From: Lagopus muta
Lineage: Eukaryota; Chordata; Aves; Galliformes; Phasianidae
Assembly: GCF_023343835.1 (NCBI RefSeq)
Contig: NC_064436.1
Location: 71,105,545 to 71,169,544, forward strand
Direction of reading: 5' to 3'
Length of the DNA stretch: 64,000 bases
Numbering within the stretch: the first letter of the stretch is position 1; each line of letters begins with the position of its first letter. Positions 45,001-60,279 of the stretch are shown here, piece after piece. A program made the position numbers and the translations under genes. The notes beneath the pieces are model-generated. The model did not search any database. It was given only the letters and a program-made list of their open reading frames with translations, and was not told the DNA's origin.

Positions 45001-46258
45001 GAATATCTGCAGTTGTGTTGTTCTGGAGCTAGTAGTGGTCAGTCTTACCACTTCTGTGTTGACAGTTGTGCATTTATTTAGTGTATGTATATATGTTACA
45101 GTGTGAAACTAAGATTCTTTGGGATGGCACGTGCTTATTAATGGCAGCGCAGTAGACCCTGCATCTTGAACAGGGCCCACAGTTCACAGGAAAGTAATTT
45201 GTCAGAACTCACTCAGAGTAGTGTCAGTAAAACTCAGTGGAGGTCTGTGCCATTGCTTTTTCACGTGTTGTTTTTCTTTCCTCAATTTCTCCTAGATTGT
45301 TGGCAACTTACTCTGTTACCGCTACATGAATCCAGCCATTGTTGCACCAGATGCATTTGACATAATTGATCTTTCAGCTGGAGGGCAGCTGACTACAGAT
45401 CAACGAAGAAACCTTGGTTCTATTGCAAAGATGCTGCAGCACGCTGCGTCCAATAAGATGTTCATGGGAGACAATGCGCATCTGAGCATCATTAATGAAT
45501 ACTTGTCACAGTCATACCAGAAATTCAGGTAGAAGACTTCAGCTGATTGTGTTGAGGAGTTTGGCGGAGGACAATGTTGCAAACAAAAAGGAGCGATGAA
45601 TTTTAAATGTAATAAATTCCATCTCTGTCAAATAGGAAGTCTGTTGAAAATGAGAGATTAAACTTCAGACTTCCATAATCATTGGTAATGATGGCATATA
45701 AAATACGTACCTGGAATTTACAAACTAGATATAGTATATTAATGAGCTGGTCAAAACAATTGGCTTTGCCATACAAGCCTTCAGAGTAAAGGCTGTTTTT
45801 CTATGTGTTTATTATGATATTCTGGCCGTTGAAAACTAGAGTGTGCATGCGTTCTTTCCCATATGAACCCTAGTTCTCTGTATGCAAACTAGATGGCACT
45901 TTGGATTAAAACAGGCTGGAATTTAGTGGTCTGTATAATAAGGTAACTTTTGAATGAAGAGCTTATTTATATCTTTCATCTTTTGTAAGAAAGAAAACTG
46001 GAAATGTCTGGGAGTGAGGATTATTCTTGCAGCTAAGACAGAAGGATGGGTGCACAAGGTCATTCGGTCCACAGACTTGTCCTGCAGATGCTTACAGTGA
46101 GCTGATGCCGACATGGCCAGTACCAATAACTGAACCTTCTAGATAGCTTTTGATGTGATAAGCTATAGCTTGTCCAATATGTAGTATGTAGTATATATGT
46201 AGTATATAAACCATAGTTTAAAGAAGAACAGCTGCTGGTATGCTGATTACCTTTTTCT

Positions 46259-46294
<36 letters not shown>

Positions 46295-49200
46295 CATGTT
46301 TTTTCAGACGCTTTTTTCAGGTTGCTTGTGAGGTTCCTGAATTGCAGGATAAATTCAGTATTGATGAATATTCTGACTTGGTGACTCTCACTAAACCAGT
46401 TATTTATATTTCTATTGGTGAAATCATCAGTACACACGCTGTAAGTATACGTCAGTCACAGCTGCTCCTTCTTAAGCAGTTCTTACACAGAAAATGCTGC
46501 TTCTGTTGAAACCTCAAGTAGCCAAATCTGAATGTGATTTCATTTGACTGTAGAGCTCAAGGGTTTGTAAGCTTTTAGAATTTAGTAAGTTGCTGGTGTT
46601 TGAAGCTTATTTTGGAAGTGTCTGAGTATATGCAGATGGTACGACTTTTGGCCGTGATATTGCAGCTTTAGAGTTCAGTGAAGTTAAGATTTTTTTCTAA
46701 AAGATATTAGCATAAAGGAATATAATTTCAATGTGTAGGGAAGGATTTATGATTAACAACGCAATTTATTCTTCTGTTCGTTTAGCTGCTCTTAGACCAT
46801 CAAGATGCAATTGCTCCTGAGCATAATGATCCAATTCATGAATTGCTGGATGACCTTGGAGAAGTTCCTTCAACTGAGTCCTTAATAGGTGATCTGTTTT
46901 ACTTCAGAATTATGTAGTATTACTTTAGATGGTTTGAAGTGTAGTGAAGAAACTATCAAAGGAATAATCAGCGGCCGTTTGGAAGTTGGTGCTCTAAAAA
47001 AGCCGTGTACTTATTCCAGTTTATTCTTCTGAGAATAAAGTTATTCTCAGAATTTATAATCCTGTGGAAAAAAATACGCCTGGCTTCTCTCTTGTCTCCA
47101 AACACCTTGTGTCACACCACTTCAGTTTCTAGGAGATGAACAAAGCTTGTGCAATGTGTTCTTTGTTCCCTTGTGTCAGAGCCGTTGCTTTGTGTATCCT
47201 GGCATATTTGCAAAGGTCTGTCCACTGTCTCGAGATCAGTGCTCCTTAGGAGTTCAGTAGTAAATATATGAGGTTACATGCATCATGCAGGAGAAGTGCA
47301 ATTTTTGGCATGTGGACAATTAACTTTTTTCCCTCCTTTTGGGTGCACCCATCAGTGAATGTCTGATAAAGGAACAATAGGGGCAGGAGAAAAAACCTTT
47401 GAGTTGGAGGGAGGCAGGATCTAACTTCTCCGTTACTAATCCATGGCAGTATTCTAGGAACGGGATCTGAGTCAAAGTTTAGTCCCTCACCGTATACAAA
47501 ATGAAAAAGTTGCACAAGTCTGTGTCTCTTTGGTTTCTGTATTCCTGCTGTTGCAAGCATGAAATCTAGTCTGCAGGTCTTGGGGGATGGATGGAAGGAC
47601 ACAGCTTTCAGGAGGATGCTTTGACATCAAAATAGTTCCCTGGGTGTTGCTCCTCAAGAAAAGTAAGAACTTTTTAAAGGAATGATTGCCGGCATGTTTT
47701 ACCCTAATGTATAAAATCTTTTTCTACTTGGCAGGCGAAGGGTCTGGCAACATTAATGACCCAAACAGGGAGATGCTGGCAAAGACAGAGGTTTCTCTCA
47801 CACTCACTAATAAATTTGATGTTCCTGGAGATGAAAATGCGGAGATGGATGCTAGGACAATTCTGCTGAAGTAAGTGAGAGATGAACTGGCTGATGTATT
47901 TCTTAAGAGAAGAGGGAGACCAGAACCTGGATTTTCTTGCTGTTCTGTTTGTGCAAGTAGGAGAACTGAAGTTTAAATTGAGCAAAGGTGGTGCTGTGAC
48001 TCAAAGTACATTGAGGTTGTAGCCATTTCTTTCAAATGCTGTAGCTGTTAAATTTGTGCTTGCTAGTTCTTTGTCAGTGAAGAACTTGTCACTCTGTAGA
48101 AGTGTATGTGTGATGATTCTGGAGGAGAAAAATTACCAGAAAAGAAAATATTTCCAGTGTGAGCAGGTCTGATGGCAGCAGTTAAACTTACTTTCATATG
48201 GATGATTTGTTGGGATTATTGTAAATAACCCATGGCATTCATCACAATGTAGTTTTAACTCTGATTGATGTGAAATGAAGATGTAGTCCTATTTGTGATG
48301 CCTAAATGATGCCCTGTGCAAATACTCTCAGTAGAATACGTGCGACACGAGGAAATTCCCTGAGTAACAGTGTCTAGCGTAAGGGATGCTGTACTGCTAA
48401 AAACTGCTGGCTCTTAGAGGGCCAGCTGATTTATTTAGCCTGTGAGCAGAATGTGTCTGTATCCTGTTAGTGGAGCAGGAGGCAGTGATGGTAATTTATG
48501 ATGTTCTGCCTGTAGCTTTTTCCGTGCTGTGAGAAATACCTCCTGGTTCCCACCTTGCCTTGCTTCACGATGCACTTCTGTTCCCTCTGCACTCTCTGTC
48601 CCCCACACTTGACTGAGATAAACAGCTTTTTGGGTAGCAGTGTAAGCCTGATGTGAAGAGTGTGATGGACAGACGGTGACTTGGTTTTTGTCAGACTCTC
48701 TTTGTCTGGGAGAACTCGGGGCCAACACCGCCTCTTGGCCACTTGTCAGCAAGTTCCTCTTGCTGGGCTGCAGAGAGCAGCTACCTGATGTCGTGTGCTC
48801 TGATGCACTCTTGCTCTGATGCCAGGTGGCATAGCTGAGAGTTCATGAGGTCAGCTTATGCTTGGCGAAGATGGAGCAATGACCTCTCAGAAGAAAGTGG
48901 GATATCTAAAAATATTCTTACACTGAGTTGCTTGAAATATATGCCAGGATTGCCCTACCCTGCGGAAGGTGACACTGATCTTGGAAGCATTTACCAGATG
49001 TACCTGAAATCACCTAAGATGTGGATGGTCAGCAGGGTGTTGATGCAATTTGTTGTGCCAGAAGTAATTCTAGCTTGATTGCAAAGTACTGAAGGCACCC
49101 TTTGGTGTCATTTGGCTCAGGGCCCCACTTGCTTCAAACTGAACACTGACTATGCAGTTAAGCTACAGATCTTGATTCTGAGATCAAAGAATGACCCTAT

Positions 49201-52200
49201 TTGTCACTGGATTGGAAGCAGATCCCTCCTTTGGCTAAGTTAGTGTACATGTAAGAAAGTGGTCCACTTCATTTGTTTATTTCTTAACCCCTGTTAGAAA
49301 GCATTGAAGTGCACTTTGAATGGATAACATTGGACTTTTTCTGGCTGTGTGAAATTGCTGTTGCTGCTAACTGCTTTATCTTTGACCTCTAAGTGTGCAG
49401 CGTCTGTGGTCCAGGTGGCAGTACTGAGACGGCCTTAATATGCATGGGGGGAAGTTCCAGCTTTTTGAGAAGGTGTTAAGGAGCCATGCTGTGCACTGTA
49501 CAGATGTGTCTTTTGGGGAATCGGTTTCTGATAAAAGGGTGTCAAACAAAGTGAATTGGTTCTCGGAGTTCTGGTCGCAGTTAAAATCAGTAACGCTGCT
49601 CTTATTGCAGAATAGCAATATTGAAGGTATCTTGGCTTAAATTTTTACCTCCTATTCTACATGGTTTCTCTGCAGCACCAAACGCTTAATTGTTGATGTG
49701 ATCCGCTTCCAACCTGGGGAGACGCAGACTGAAATCTTGGACACTTCAGCTACTTCGGAGCAAGTATGAAGATTTTTTCCCTGTGTTCTTTTTAGACTGA
49801 GAATTTGTTGTTTAGATGCATGTGGGTATTGTTGGGAATCTGCATTATTATAGCATAGTGAAGCTGTCTGCACTGGTTTTGGAGCTGCATGTAGCACAAA
49901 TGATGAGGGGATATGATGGAAATAAAGAGTGCGTGTGAGTCTAGCTCTTTGATAGCTATTAGAAAATACTTATTCAGAAGACTGTTTTGAACAGTAGGTT
50001 GGTGTCTGCCAGTTCCTGTATTGGCAGGACAGTTCTGCCAGTTTTCATCCAGTGTATCATAAGTCGGCTCTGGAATGACTGAGCAAAATTCTGTGTCCTG
50101 TTATGCTGGGGTCAGATGATCTTCTAGTTTTTTATCACCTTAAAAATAATCAATTTATGAACTTGTAACTTTCTTGTTGTCTTTTTCTAGGAAGCAGAGC
50201 ATCAAAGAGCTATGCAGAAACGGGCCATTCGTGATGCTAAAACTCCTGATAAGATGAAAAAATCTGTGTCTGTAAAGGAAGATGGCAACTTAAATCTTCA
50301 GGGTAAAAAAGAGAAAATCAAGACAGGCCTGAAGAAGCTGACAGAACTAGGGGTAGTGAATGCAAAAAATAAATACCAGGAACTAATCAATGATATTGCA
50401 AAGGTATGCCAGTTAGTGGTTTTTCTAGTAATTACAGAGAAGGAGTTTGTTTTTTTTATGGCTTGCAGTGTTGTGAAGCTGGTGTGAGTTTTCAGGAGTA
50501 AGTTTTGCAGTAGTTAGAGATCTGAAATAGATAATTTGCTTCTACATCTTTGCATTTGCAAAGTCTCTTATTTTTATCGGAAGTTTGTGTTTTCACAAAT
50601 AATTCTGTTGCCAGAATCTCAGGCACCTTAAGTATTAGACATTGGAGGAAATCCCTGGTGTGTGATCTCTTCTGCTAGTCCTTTTCCTGGTGTAAATAGT
50701 GCCTTTACAAACACACTGCCACATGGAAGTTTTGTCCATAACTTAAAGAAAAATAAAGCGTTGCTTTTATTTGAATACACTCACTGATTCAAGAGCAACT
50801 GAAACACTTTAGGGAGGACCTAAGAAAAACTTAGGCAAGTGAAATAACGCCACTGCACATTGAAACACATTATCAGCACAGCATGTCATACATTTGCCAA
50901 CGTAATACGTGGGAAAAGATGATGTGTATGAAGTGAATGAATTACCACTTTCAGAAGTGAGATTAAAACTGATCATTCGGTCATTAATAAATATCAGAAA
51001 TGAAAATGACTTGAAGATACTGTATTTTTTTGTTCAGTTATTAATATAGCATGTTTAAAAATGGCTGACTAGCAAAGACAGACTGTCCCATTTATGCATT
51101 TTTGTGGTTATAGCTCTTGATTTTTAATGTACTCCTGCTACCCAGTGAAAGCAAAAATTGCTGTCTTCCTTAAATCACATACTCCAGTCACTGCAATTAT
51201 GACAGCACTGAAGATTGAGAAAGCAGCAGAATGTTTAAAAGAACTGCTGTGTGGGGCTGGTTAGGTCCAAAAACAGTCAACAAAGAAATGATGACACTTA
51301 AACTGGGGCAGGTGTGACTGAGGAGTCCTAATACAGCTTGTTGCCTGAAGCAAGGCTAATCAGAATTGAGCAGAGCTTCTCAGCCTGTCTCTGCACTCTG
51401 AGAGCTCTTCAATAACCAGTGGGTCTCTGCGTGTTTCACTCTGTGCTGTAGGATATCCGAAATCAGCGCAGATACCGTCAGAGAAGAAAGGCAGAGCTGG
51501 TGAAGCTGCAGCAGACATACAGTGCCTTGAACTCCAAAGCTACCTTTTATGGGGAACAAGTTGATTACTACAAAAGCTACATCAAAACCTGCTTGGATAA
51601 CCTGGCCAGCAAGGGCAAGTAAGTATCTCTGAACTGTGCTGTGGTTCTATAAATAAATGCTTGTTTCAGAAAAAAATGGGTAGGTCACTGCTAAGAACAA
51701 ATTGTAGTACCATCTGCACAAAGCTAAGGGAGAGTGAGACCCCTGACTGGGGTCAGAGAGACACAGTGAAAGGAATTTTGGTCCTTTGGAGAGAGAGGAA
51801 TGGAGAAAGACCAGAGGTGATGGTTGGGTTGCTCAGGTAATTGACACACTGCTTGGTTAGTCCCTCCCATAATTCTTTCTTGCAGCAGAGAATGAAAGCA
51901 TCCTTTGTACTTATAGTGACAGCACTGATCCTGATTTGTCCTCTCTTTGTCCCAGAGGCAGTTTGTACAGTGGAAGGCAGTTCAGGTTTTCCTGTAAGAA
52001 AAGCTGTGTCTTTCCACCCTGAGTTTGGTTCTTCTCTTTCCTTTGGCAGGCAGCACAGCATAGTCCTCAGCAGCCTTAGGAAATGTTTCAGCGTAACTGG
52101 GTGTGTTTTCCCTGTTTCTTTTTTAATCTGAACACAGTGTGGAAAATACCTGTCTGCTCTGGAGAAATGCCAGAGTTGGGTTTGCATGCGTGTGGCATGC

Positions 52201-53993
52201 TGTTGGAAAGAGCGGAGCACCAATGTGGGAAAGGGAAATGGAGTAGGCATGAAGCCTGAAACGGCTGGCGTCAGAGATTGTGGTTTGGAGCAGAGTCTGA
52301 TGCGTGACGCAGTCCTGGTCTCTGCTTTCTCAAGCAGGTGCACAGGATTGAACTCTGCTGCAGCGCTGTGGGGTGGGCAGCAGGGCAGCGATTGGCCGGA
52401 CAGGGCAAGCAGGGGAGCTGCACTGGCATGTCCTTGGACAGGTGATCAGTGCACTGAGTGTGCAGAGATGAGGAAGTCCAGATCTACCAGGGCAACGGGC
52501 TGTACACAAATAGACCTGATGTGTGTAATTTTGGGGCATCTAAATAATCGGTGGCTTTTTAAAATTTTGTTAATTGTCACTGTGGCTCTTACGGGTCTGT
52601 GTTCAGAGCACCAGTGGAAACAACTTGTTAACCATAAGAGCTTTTGCCTAGCTATATAAGTAGCGGTGTTTTTTATGAAGTGCTGTTGTTTGTGTTCTGC
52701 TTCTGTTGTATAAGTTACTGGTAAATAATAGGAAGTCAGAGATCTGACCTGAGCTACCAGTGCTGTGCAGATAAACTTGGTAGTGAAATATATCAGCTCT
52801 GTTAGTTGAACCATCTATTCTGGTTCTAGCCATGCATCCACCTAGTATAAACTGTTTATTGTATTTTGTTTGCTCTCTGTTGTGTTCTTTTAACCCCTTC
52901 TTCCTTCCAGAGTCTCTAAGAAGCCTCGAGAGATAAAAGGCAAAAACAGTAAAAAGATTTCTCTAAAATACACTGCAGCTCGACTTCATGAGAAGGGAGT
53001 GCTTTTAGAGATTGAGGACCTGCAAGTTAACCAGTGAGTGTTCCTTAAAAACTCATTAGAGCTAAGTAGCTTTCCTAGAGAAATAGGGAAATGTTGCACA
53101 CTGTTCTTGACTACTTGGGCTGGCAGGAGCTGAGAAACTTCACAAACTGCTGACGTGCTGTTCTCTATTTCTGGTGAAATGGGAGCAGATCTCTGGTAGA
53201 TGAGTTCCATGTGCTTTAGGAATGACGCCCTCTTTCTCCCTGTTCCCCCACAGCCCTGTCACGGAAGGATTCCTCCTTGAGTGCCTTGCTACTGTGGCTA
53301 GTGAACTTTCAAGGCTGACCTGAGCTTGCTCAGCTGCCTCTTGCTGGCCTTGAGTAACTGATCTATCTTTCACACTATAGACAGAAGCTGCTTGCTGCTG
53401 GAATTTTTATCGGCGTTGTGCTTTGCACTCAGTGCAGTGGGGATGTCTAGGAGCAGAGGTGGGCTGCTGATTCACGTGGGCTGGAGTGCTGTGTGTGCTT
53501 ACTGTGCTTGTGGGAAGGTGCAACCTAGCAGCACAACCTACAACAATGTTAGGCTACATTGTTGTAGCCTACTATTCATTTTTCTACTGAGTCTCATTCC
53601 GAATGAGAATATAGAATTTAGGAGTAGGATTAGACATTTATCTTCAGCTTTCATCTGATGTGTTGTTTCCCTGTCGTTAGGAACTGCATGTTCAATTATG
53701 GTTTTCATATGTGGTTTTCAATTTCTTAAATTTACAGATTTAAAAATGTAATATTTGAAATCAGTCCAACAGAAGAAGTAGGAGATTTTGAGGTAAAAGC
53801 AAAATTCATGGGGGTACAGGTGGAAACCTTTATGTTACATTATCAGGTAAGAACAATCCTATTTAATAATGACAGCCACGGCATATGAGTTTCATGGGAT
53901 GTACATGAATAGCAAATATCTATTCTGCTTGCCAGACCTTTTATCAAAATACTAATTACATGTTTTTTGCCTGAACAGTGTGAAAATGAGGGA

Positions 53994-54204
53994 GCATCTT
54001 TAAACGGATAGAAGGCAGACTTAGATTAAGTATGAGGAGGAAAATGTTGACCTTGGGGCAGTGAGGCCCTGGCACAGGCTACTCCGAGAACTGTGGGTGC
54101 CCCATCCCTGGAGGTGCCCAAGGCCAGGCTGAACAGGGCCCCGGGGAGCTGGGAGGTGTTGGAGTCCCTTCCAACATCAGCCCGTACTGCGGTTCTGTGA
54201 GCAG
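53994..54204 (+). repeat. CR1 LINE 3' fragment (copy in second unit)
   Basis: Duplicate of the element at 31,465-31,675. Confidence 0.88.
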
Positions 54205-56551
54205 CTATTGTGACAGCAGGAGATTTGTTGCAGACAAAACGTACAGTGCCAACGGGGGACTGAGGCTAATTTGTTTCTTTACTAATGAAAGCTTTGTGTC
54301 AGTCTGTGTCTTAGTTACACTTACATAAGTATGCACGCTACTTGTGTGAGTCTGTTGGAACAGACTTACAGGCTAGCTTTCCCAAATGGTCCCCATTCTT
54401 CTTACCGTACCACTGCTGTTATGCCTGGCAGCTCTGTGCACGTGTGTCTACCAAAACTTGGTTGCCAAGTATTGCTAGGTATGGTAACAGCGGATGTCCC
54501 AGGCATATTGAAACAAATTGCATACAGGAGCACTCTGTGCAGAGATATGTCTGCATTGCAGTCCCTGACTGACTGCTAGGAGAGATAGCTGCCTTACATG
54601 TCCCATCTGCTCTGGGAGCTGCTGTAGTTCATTCCAGCGCTGATCTGTTGGAGCTGGTCGCAGACTTCTTGGTGTGGCTACTCGAGGTCACTTGGTTCTC
54701 AAGCACGTGTGGTAAAACCACTCTGAACAAACTGCCACTGCTCGTCCAAGTGTAGTGTTGGCAATGGCTTCAGTTAAAAAGTCTCACGTTGCCAGAGTTT
54801 TTATAGAAGACTATAGAAACAGCTGTTTGGTGTTTGTTCTGGTGCCAGGAGCAAGATTCACCATTTGGAATACATGCAGTATTCCTTGCAGTAGCAGTAC
54901 ATGAATGCTTTCTCTAAGATGCACTGTTCTAGAGAGGAGACTGTGGGAAGGAATTGTTGCTGAGATGAATCGGTGCAGGGAGTCGTACAGCTTTGTCGGG
55001 TGCATCACTGATGAGAAGAAATTGTAACTGGAGCCAGTGCCTATGTGAATACAGGGGAAACTGAATTGGCATAATGTAATTAGTCCTAATGGAGAAGTTG
55101 TTTCTTTCTGTGACATACATTGTATTCTAAACCGCCTCTGTCTCCTCTATGACAGATGAGGTTTTTAGAGAGTCGTGCTGTGGAATATTGTAATGCTTAC
55201 ACAATAAGATTAGGCAAACGGGAGAGAGATTCTAAACATTACAGCTTTACATCTGTTATGTGAATGAAAAGCCTGGTATGGTCTAGAGCTGAAATTTGAC
55301 TTTCTATTTATGAGTTGTGTAATTCTTTTAAACCACAGATTAAGACAAACATCTGAGAAATCTTAGTGCAGCTTATTTGTTCCTGTGCTGTGAGTGGATC
55401 CTTAACCCTCTCATTTTTCTAGCTTATGCTATGTATTTTGTGATAGATATTCCACAAAACCCCACCTTATCACAATGTCTTGTATAAGTTTGTATGCACT
55501 GTTGAGGATTCCTCGCTCATAACTGTTTTCCCTTTGGTAGGATCTTCTGCAGCTGCAGTATGAAGGTGTTGCAGTTATGAAGTTATTTGACCGAGCAAAA
55601 GTAAACGTTAATCTTCTGATCTTCCTTCTGAACAAGAAGTTTTATGGGAAGTAACTGACCTTTGCTGGCAAATCTGTGAGAGGGGAGATGAATAGAAGCC
55701 TTGCATATGTGACTTCTAATGACTTTGCTGTGCATCACTATGTGCCCGTGCCTTGCTGAAATATATCAAGTCTGTTACAATTAAGGCCTAAGAACTTCTT
55801 GTGAATTGACAGTGCTGACTGACGCTGCAGGGAGCTCTTTCTTGTACCTTTATGATGTTTATGTTCAACTTGATGTAATAATTTACAGATGGCCTCTTGC
55901 GTAGAGGTGCTGCAGTATCCATTTAACGCTTAAGGATGGGGAGTGAAACAGACAAATTCTTGGCAAGTTAGCTTTTGATGTTGCTTGCAAAGGTTTTGAA
56001 GGGTAAAACTAAGTTCTTTTCTCCCCAGTTTTAGATCAATGTTTCATATATCTTTACCAGATTCAATAAACGTTAGGCTCTACTTTTGCAGACTTACCAA
56101 AAGAAGACAATTATCTTAAATAGGTTGGCTTTTTAAAAGTTTAATTTTTCTAGCTCTGTCAAACCCCTCATTTCCTCATCTGTAGTGGATTTTTCACCGT
56201 GGTGATTGTGCTGCTGTTCTGCTATATCCAGTAAAAATGCAGAGACTCTTGAATAAATCCCACCAAAAATTGTTTGCCCTGCCCCCTCCTTTTTTTTTTT
56301 TTTTTTTTTTTTTAAGAAACATCGCTAATTACAAATGTCATTTTTGCAGGTTTTTTTTGTTTAGATTACTGTGTTGTAGAACTGCCTTATCTCTGAGCTC
56401 ACACACCGTATTGCTATTGCTCCATTGGCATAGATTTTTTGCTAATGAGAGCCACTCACAGAATTGGAGTTGGGTGCATCCTTGAGGTGAGTTTTCCGTA
56501 GTCCTTTAGTAAGTATCTGCTGGTGTCTGGTCTGCATGAAATGCTTGTTAC

Positions 56552-56633
56552 TGGCATGCACCAACATTACAGCATCACCTGGTAAGATATTTCTGTATTT
56601 TATAACAAGATATTTTAATGTTGGTGCATGCCA
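56552..56633. repeat. Inverted repeat, 18-bp arms (copy in second unit)
   Basis: Duplicate of the inverted repeat at 34,023-34,104. Confidence 0.85.
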
Positions 56634-59600
56634 ATAAAATAATATTTTAATGTTTGTCCAGCACAATGCATTAACAGAAATTCCTTTTCATACCATACCA
56701 ACCAAAAAAGATATGTGCGGTGTAGGTCATCTGAAAGAGAGTGACCTCAGAACTAGATTTTCACTAATATCTGAAGAAGTGATGTGAAATGAGTTAAAGA
56801 TCTTGCCTTGATTTTTTTAGTTCTATCTAGCTACATGCGAATTTGCTGTATCATAGAGGGACTTGAGAATTGTATTACTTTGATTTGGGAGTGATGAGAA
56901 TAACGGTAGAAAATTCTTAAATATTGTTAACAAAATGCAGCTGTACTCTGCAGGCTCTTGAGCTACAGAGATGAATCCCCTCTCTCCCTTTTAATTTTTT
57001 TTTAATTGAAAGCTTTTAATATTTTTCAGCGTCTGGCAGTCTTTAAACCACAACCCAGGTGGGATCAGGGAAAATGCAGTGAGGTGTTAGCGGTGATTGT
57101 ACACTGCTCAAGGAAAATATGCTTACCAGGTGATTTACAATAATTGTTACCTATGCTTAATGACAAAAATTTTTGACAAAAATTGAAAACAAACAAAAAA
57201 CAAGAGAATTAACTGGAGGAGTTTGTTCAGAGACAGAGCTTTTTTTTTTTTTTTTTAAGGGAAAAACTGTTAATAAAGACAGTCTCAGCAGTGAATTATA
57301 TGTATTCTATAATTTATTGGTGACTTAGCTTTGCTTATTTCCTGTACACCACTGTATTTACAATTGGAGCAGCTATAAGTAGAAGGCATGTCTTTCCTTG
57401 TTAGTAAAGTTTGCCTCTGTAACTCACATATAAGTAAAAAGCCATTTGTGTCCATGGATGCTGTGTGTGACCTTGACTGGAAGTAGCCCTGACCATGCCG
57501 TTAGGCCCTGGGTGCAGTGTGGCGGTGCTGGATAGACTCTGTGCACAGGAAGCGTGGTTCAGCAGCTGCATTGCTGGTGTGTCGTGAGCCAGCCTTCCCT
57601 TTAAAGTCAGAGTAGCACTGGGGGAGCTGTGGGATGGTCTCACTGTGAAGGGTTTGGGGCAGGAGAGCAGTGCTAAGGGATGCCCTGGAGAGGAGTGTGG
57701 GATGCGGGCTGTTTGGGGCCACGGGGCGCGCGTTGGGAGGGAGGAAGGTGGGACGAGGTAGTATTGAAATAGATCAGCCCCAGTTGTTAACACCTCGTTT
57801 TGGCCGTTAACGTGGACTGCATGGGGCTGTGGGTGATGGGCTGCACACACGCCGTGTGCCCTAGATGTACACTGTGCGCTATCTCGATTATCCCTGCGGT
57901 GTATTCTGCAACCATTTTGTGGTGCTTTTATGCTTGGAGAATTTCCCAGCTTCCTATCTTGTTCCCACACTCTGAAGTCCCTCACCCAGCCCATAGATTT
58001 CTCAAAATTTTCGTGATGGCATGTTCAGCTATGTGGAAAGTTCCTCCGATGCCTTGTTCAGCAGTGTCATGCTATGGTATTGTTTCTCTTTGTCTTGAAG
58101 CTTGTTTGTATGACTTGACATCCCATTCACCTGGCTTTTCATCTGAGAGGTTTCACTTTATGCAAACTCGGAAATTCAAACACTCCAAACCCATTTAACA
58201 GCTTAAAGCAGTGGTAAAAACAGGTATTTTATCTGCTATATGTAGAATGGCAGACTGTATTTATTGCAGAATCTGAGATGTTAGTTCAGTTTGTAGAGGA
58301 TTTTACTAGGAGTCAACCCTTTTTCTTTACCATGACTTCTGAAACACAGAAAACTATATTTGAACCCCAGAAAAATGAAGTATTTCAGGTGTTTTAAGAA
58401 ACGATGTGAAAGTGTCCTTTTTTTTTTTTTTTTTGTGTTACTCAAGACTAAAAACTGTGGGTTCTGAGAAACTCAGACCTAACTCTTAATGATGACTTAT
58501 TCAAGGTGATATGGGATGAAAACCAGACCTAGGCAAAGTGTAGACTGGGTTTTCTGAATCTTAGGCTACGGTATGTAAGAGTCCTCCTTAAACTTTTGTC
58601 AGAACAGAGTAGTTGTTCACTTAGAAAGCTTTTGTGCAGTTTTCCCATGTAGAATATGTGCGAGCTCCCTCTGTTTTCAGGTGCTGATGTGAGTTGTCAG
58701 GGCTGTCAGACGACAAATAGCTGTTCAGATCCTTAGAGGTAGAAGTCAACAGAACATCATGTGCTTGATATTGTGCCAGATGCTCATTTCAGTTTTGTGT
58801 CCAGACTCTATTCATGTAGTCACTCTTCTGACTATAAAAAACTAGCAGTGGTTTACTGAGTTCTGGATCCAGTTAACAAAAGGTAATATATTTCATGAAA
58901 ATAAACAGTCTGATGACAAGACGCGTATCATAGACTGACAAGTAGTTCCAGCAGATGTTTTCAGGCATTCTGAATCATGACTGATACAGCAAGTAGTAGC
59001 TTTCTCAGCAGCAATATGTGCATATTCCTGCCTGCTGTTCTCCCCTCCACTGCGGTTATCTTGATAGAGGCATTGGTCAGGAGAACCTAGCATTCCGTTC
59101 TTTCCTGACAGCGAAAAACTGCACGCTCAACAAGTTGTAGCCTGCAAAACTGTGCTCATGCCTTGACCACGAAATTTCCTGAACCAGTTTGGATTGGTGT
59201 TCTTCTAGAAACAGCAGGCTTTCAAAGGGAGTTCATAAGTGGACCTAAGTTGCAGCAAATTATGTAGTTGTAATATATTTTACTTGGTTCTTCAGGAACT
59301 ACCCAAAATGTGGGGCGTTTCATGGACGCAAAGAACTGGCCAGCTTTTTCAGGAGAGAACCGCAGTGTGCAGCGCTCAGTGCAAACCACTGAAGACAAAG
59401 TGACTGATGGCAGGCACTGCTATGGGAGTGTGGCTGCGTGCTGTGAAGCTGCTCTGTGCTCCACCGCGTCTCAGTGCCAGCACCAGTGCAGTTCCCAGCA
59501 CTGAAGGCAACACGCATCTTCACAGATCTAACCCACAGGTCTGCATCCCAAATTTCTCACGGCACTTTTACTCCCTCTCATTCTTGCCTCTCAAAAAGAC

Positions 59601-59723
59601 AAAGTGCTGAACACTGCTCTTGATGTAGAAACAGTTTGCAAGACTCGTTTAGAAATCTTATAGGCAGTTCTTTCACTCCCCAAGTCTCAAATAGCTTTGA
59701 AGATTTTTATCTTTTTCACATGT

Positions 59724-59879
59724 CACAAAATCACAGAATTGCAGGGGTTAGGAAGGGGACCTCTTAGGAACGGGACCTCAAGAGAACAAGCCCATCCCCT
59801 CTGCTAAAGCAGGTTCTCTATAGTAGGTCGCACAGGTAGGCATCCACTTGGGTCTTGAAACAGTCCCAGAACTGTGGTA
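59724..59879 (-). repeat. CR1 LINE 3' fragment (copy in second unit)
   Basis: Duplicate of the element at 37,195-37,350. Confidence 0.8.
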
Positions 59880-60279
59880 GGATGTGGTAAATGAGGTTTC
59901 AGGTCCACTTATTTCTGGAACTGTTTTTTTTTTTTTTCTTCTTCTTCTTCTTCCTGGAACAACTGGCAGTGGGGCAGAGGAGTCCCAGAAGGCTTTTTTC
60001 TCTCTGCTTTAAGCTCTCAATCTCTGCCCCACAGGGCTCCTGCCTGAGAAGTGGAAATGGTGGAGGTAAGAGAGAGCTGGCAGAAGAGACTGCTGCAGCT
60101 GCCTGGGCAGGGTCTGCGTGTATGCCATGGCCTCGTGCTCTCTCTCCAGATGCAGCCGTGTGGGACAAACAAAGACATGATGAACAGAAGACCGAGCTAA
60201 TGAATAAATGAGCTCTGCAGCTACTTGCACCAGGTGTAAGCACACATGAAGCACCTGGCTGGTACATGTGAGCAAGAGG

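Larger units (their letters stand above)
38634..55654 (+). pseudogene. IQGAP1: IQGAP1 3'-half copy 2
   Basis: Same sixteen exons and the same lesions as copy 1. Exons: 38,634-38,838; 39,770-39,921; 40,405-40,568; 41,408-41,574; 42,738-42,877; 42,969-43,053; 45,296-45,528; 46,308-46,440; 46,786-46,888; 47,735-47,870; 49,676-49,763; 50,191-50,403; 51,452-51,618; 52,911-53,033; 53,738-53,846; 55,541-55,654. The nonsense codon is at 42,814-42,816. Since both copies carry all lesions, the 5' exons decayed before the tandem duplication. The stop codon is at 55,652-55,654 and polyadenylation candidates are at 56,065 and 57,272. Confidence 0.95.
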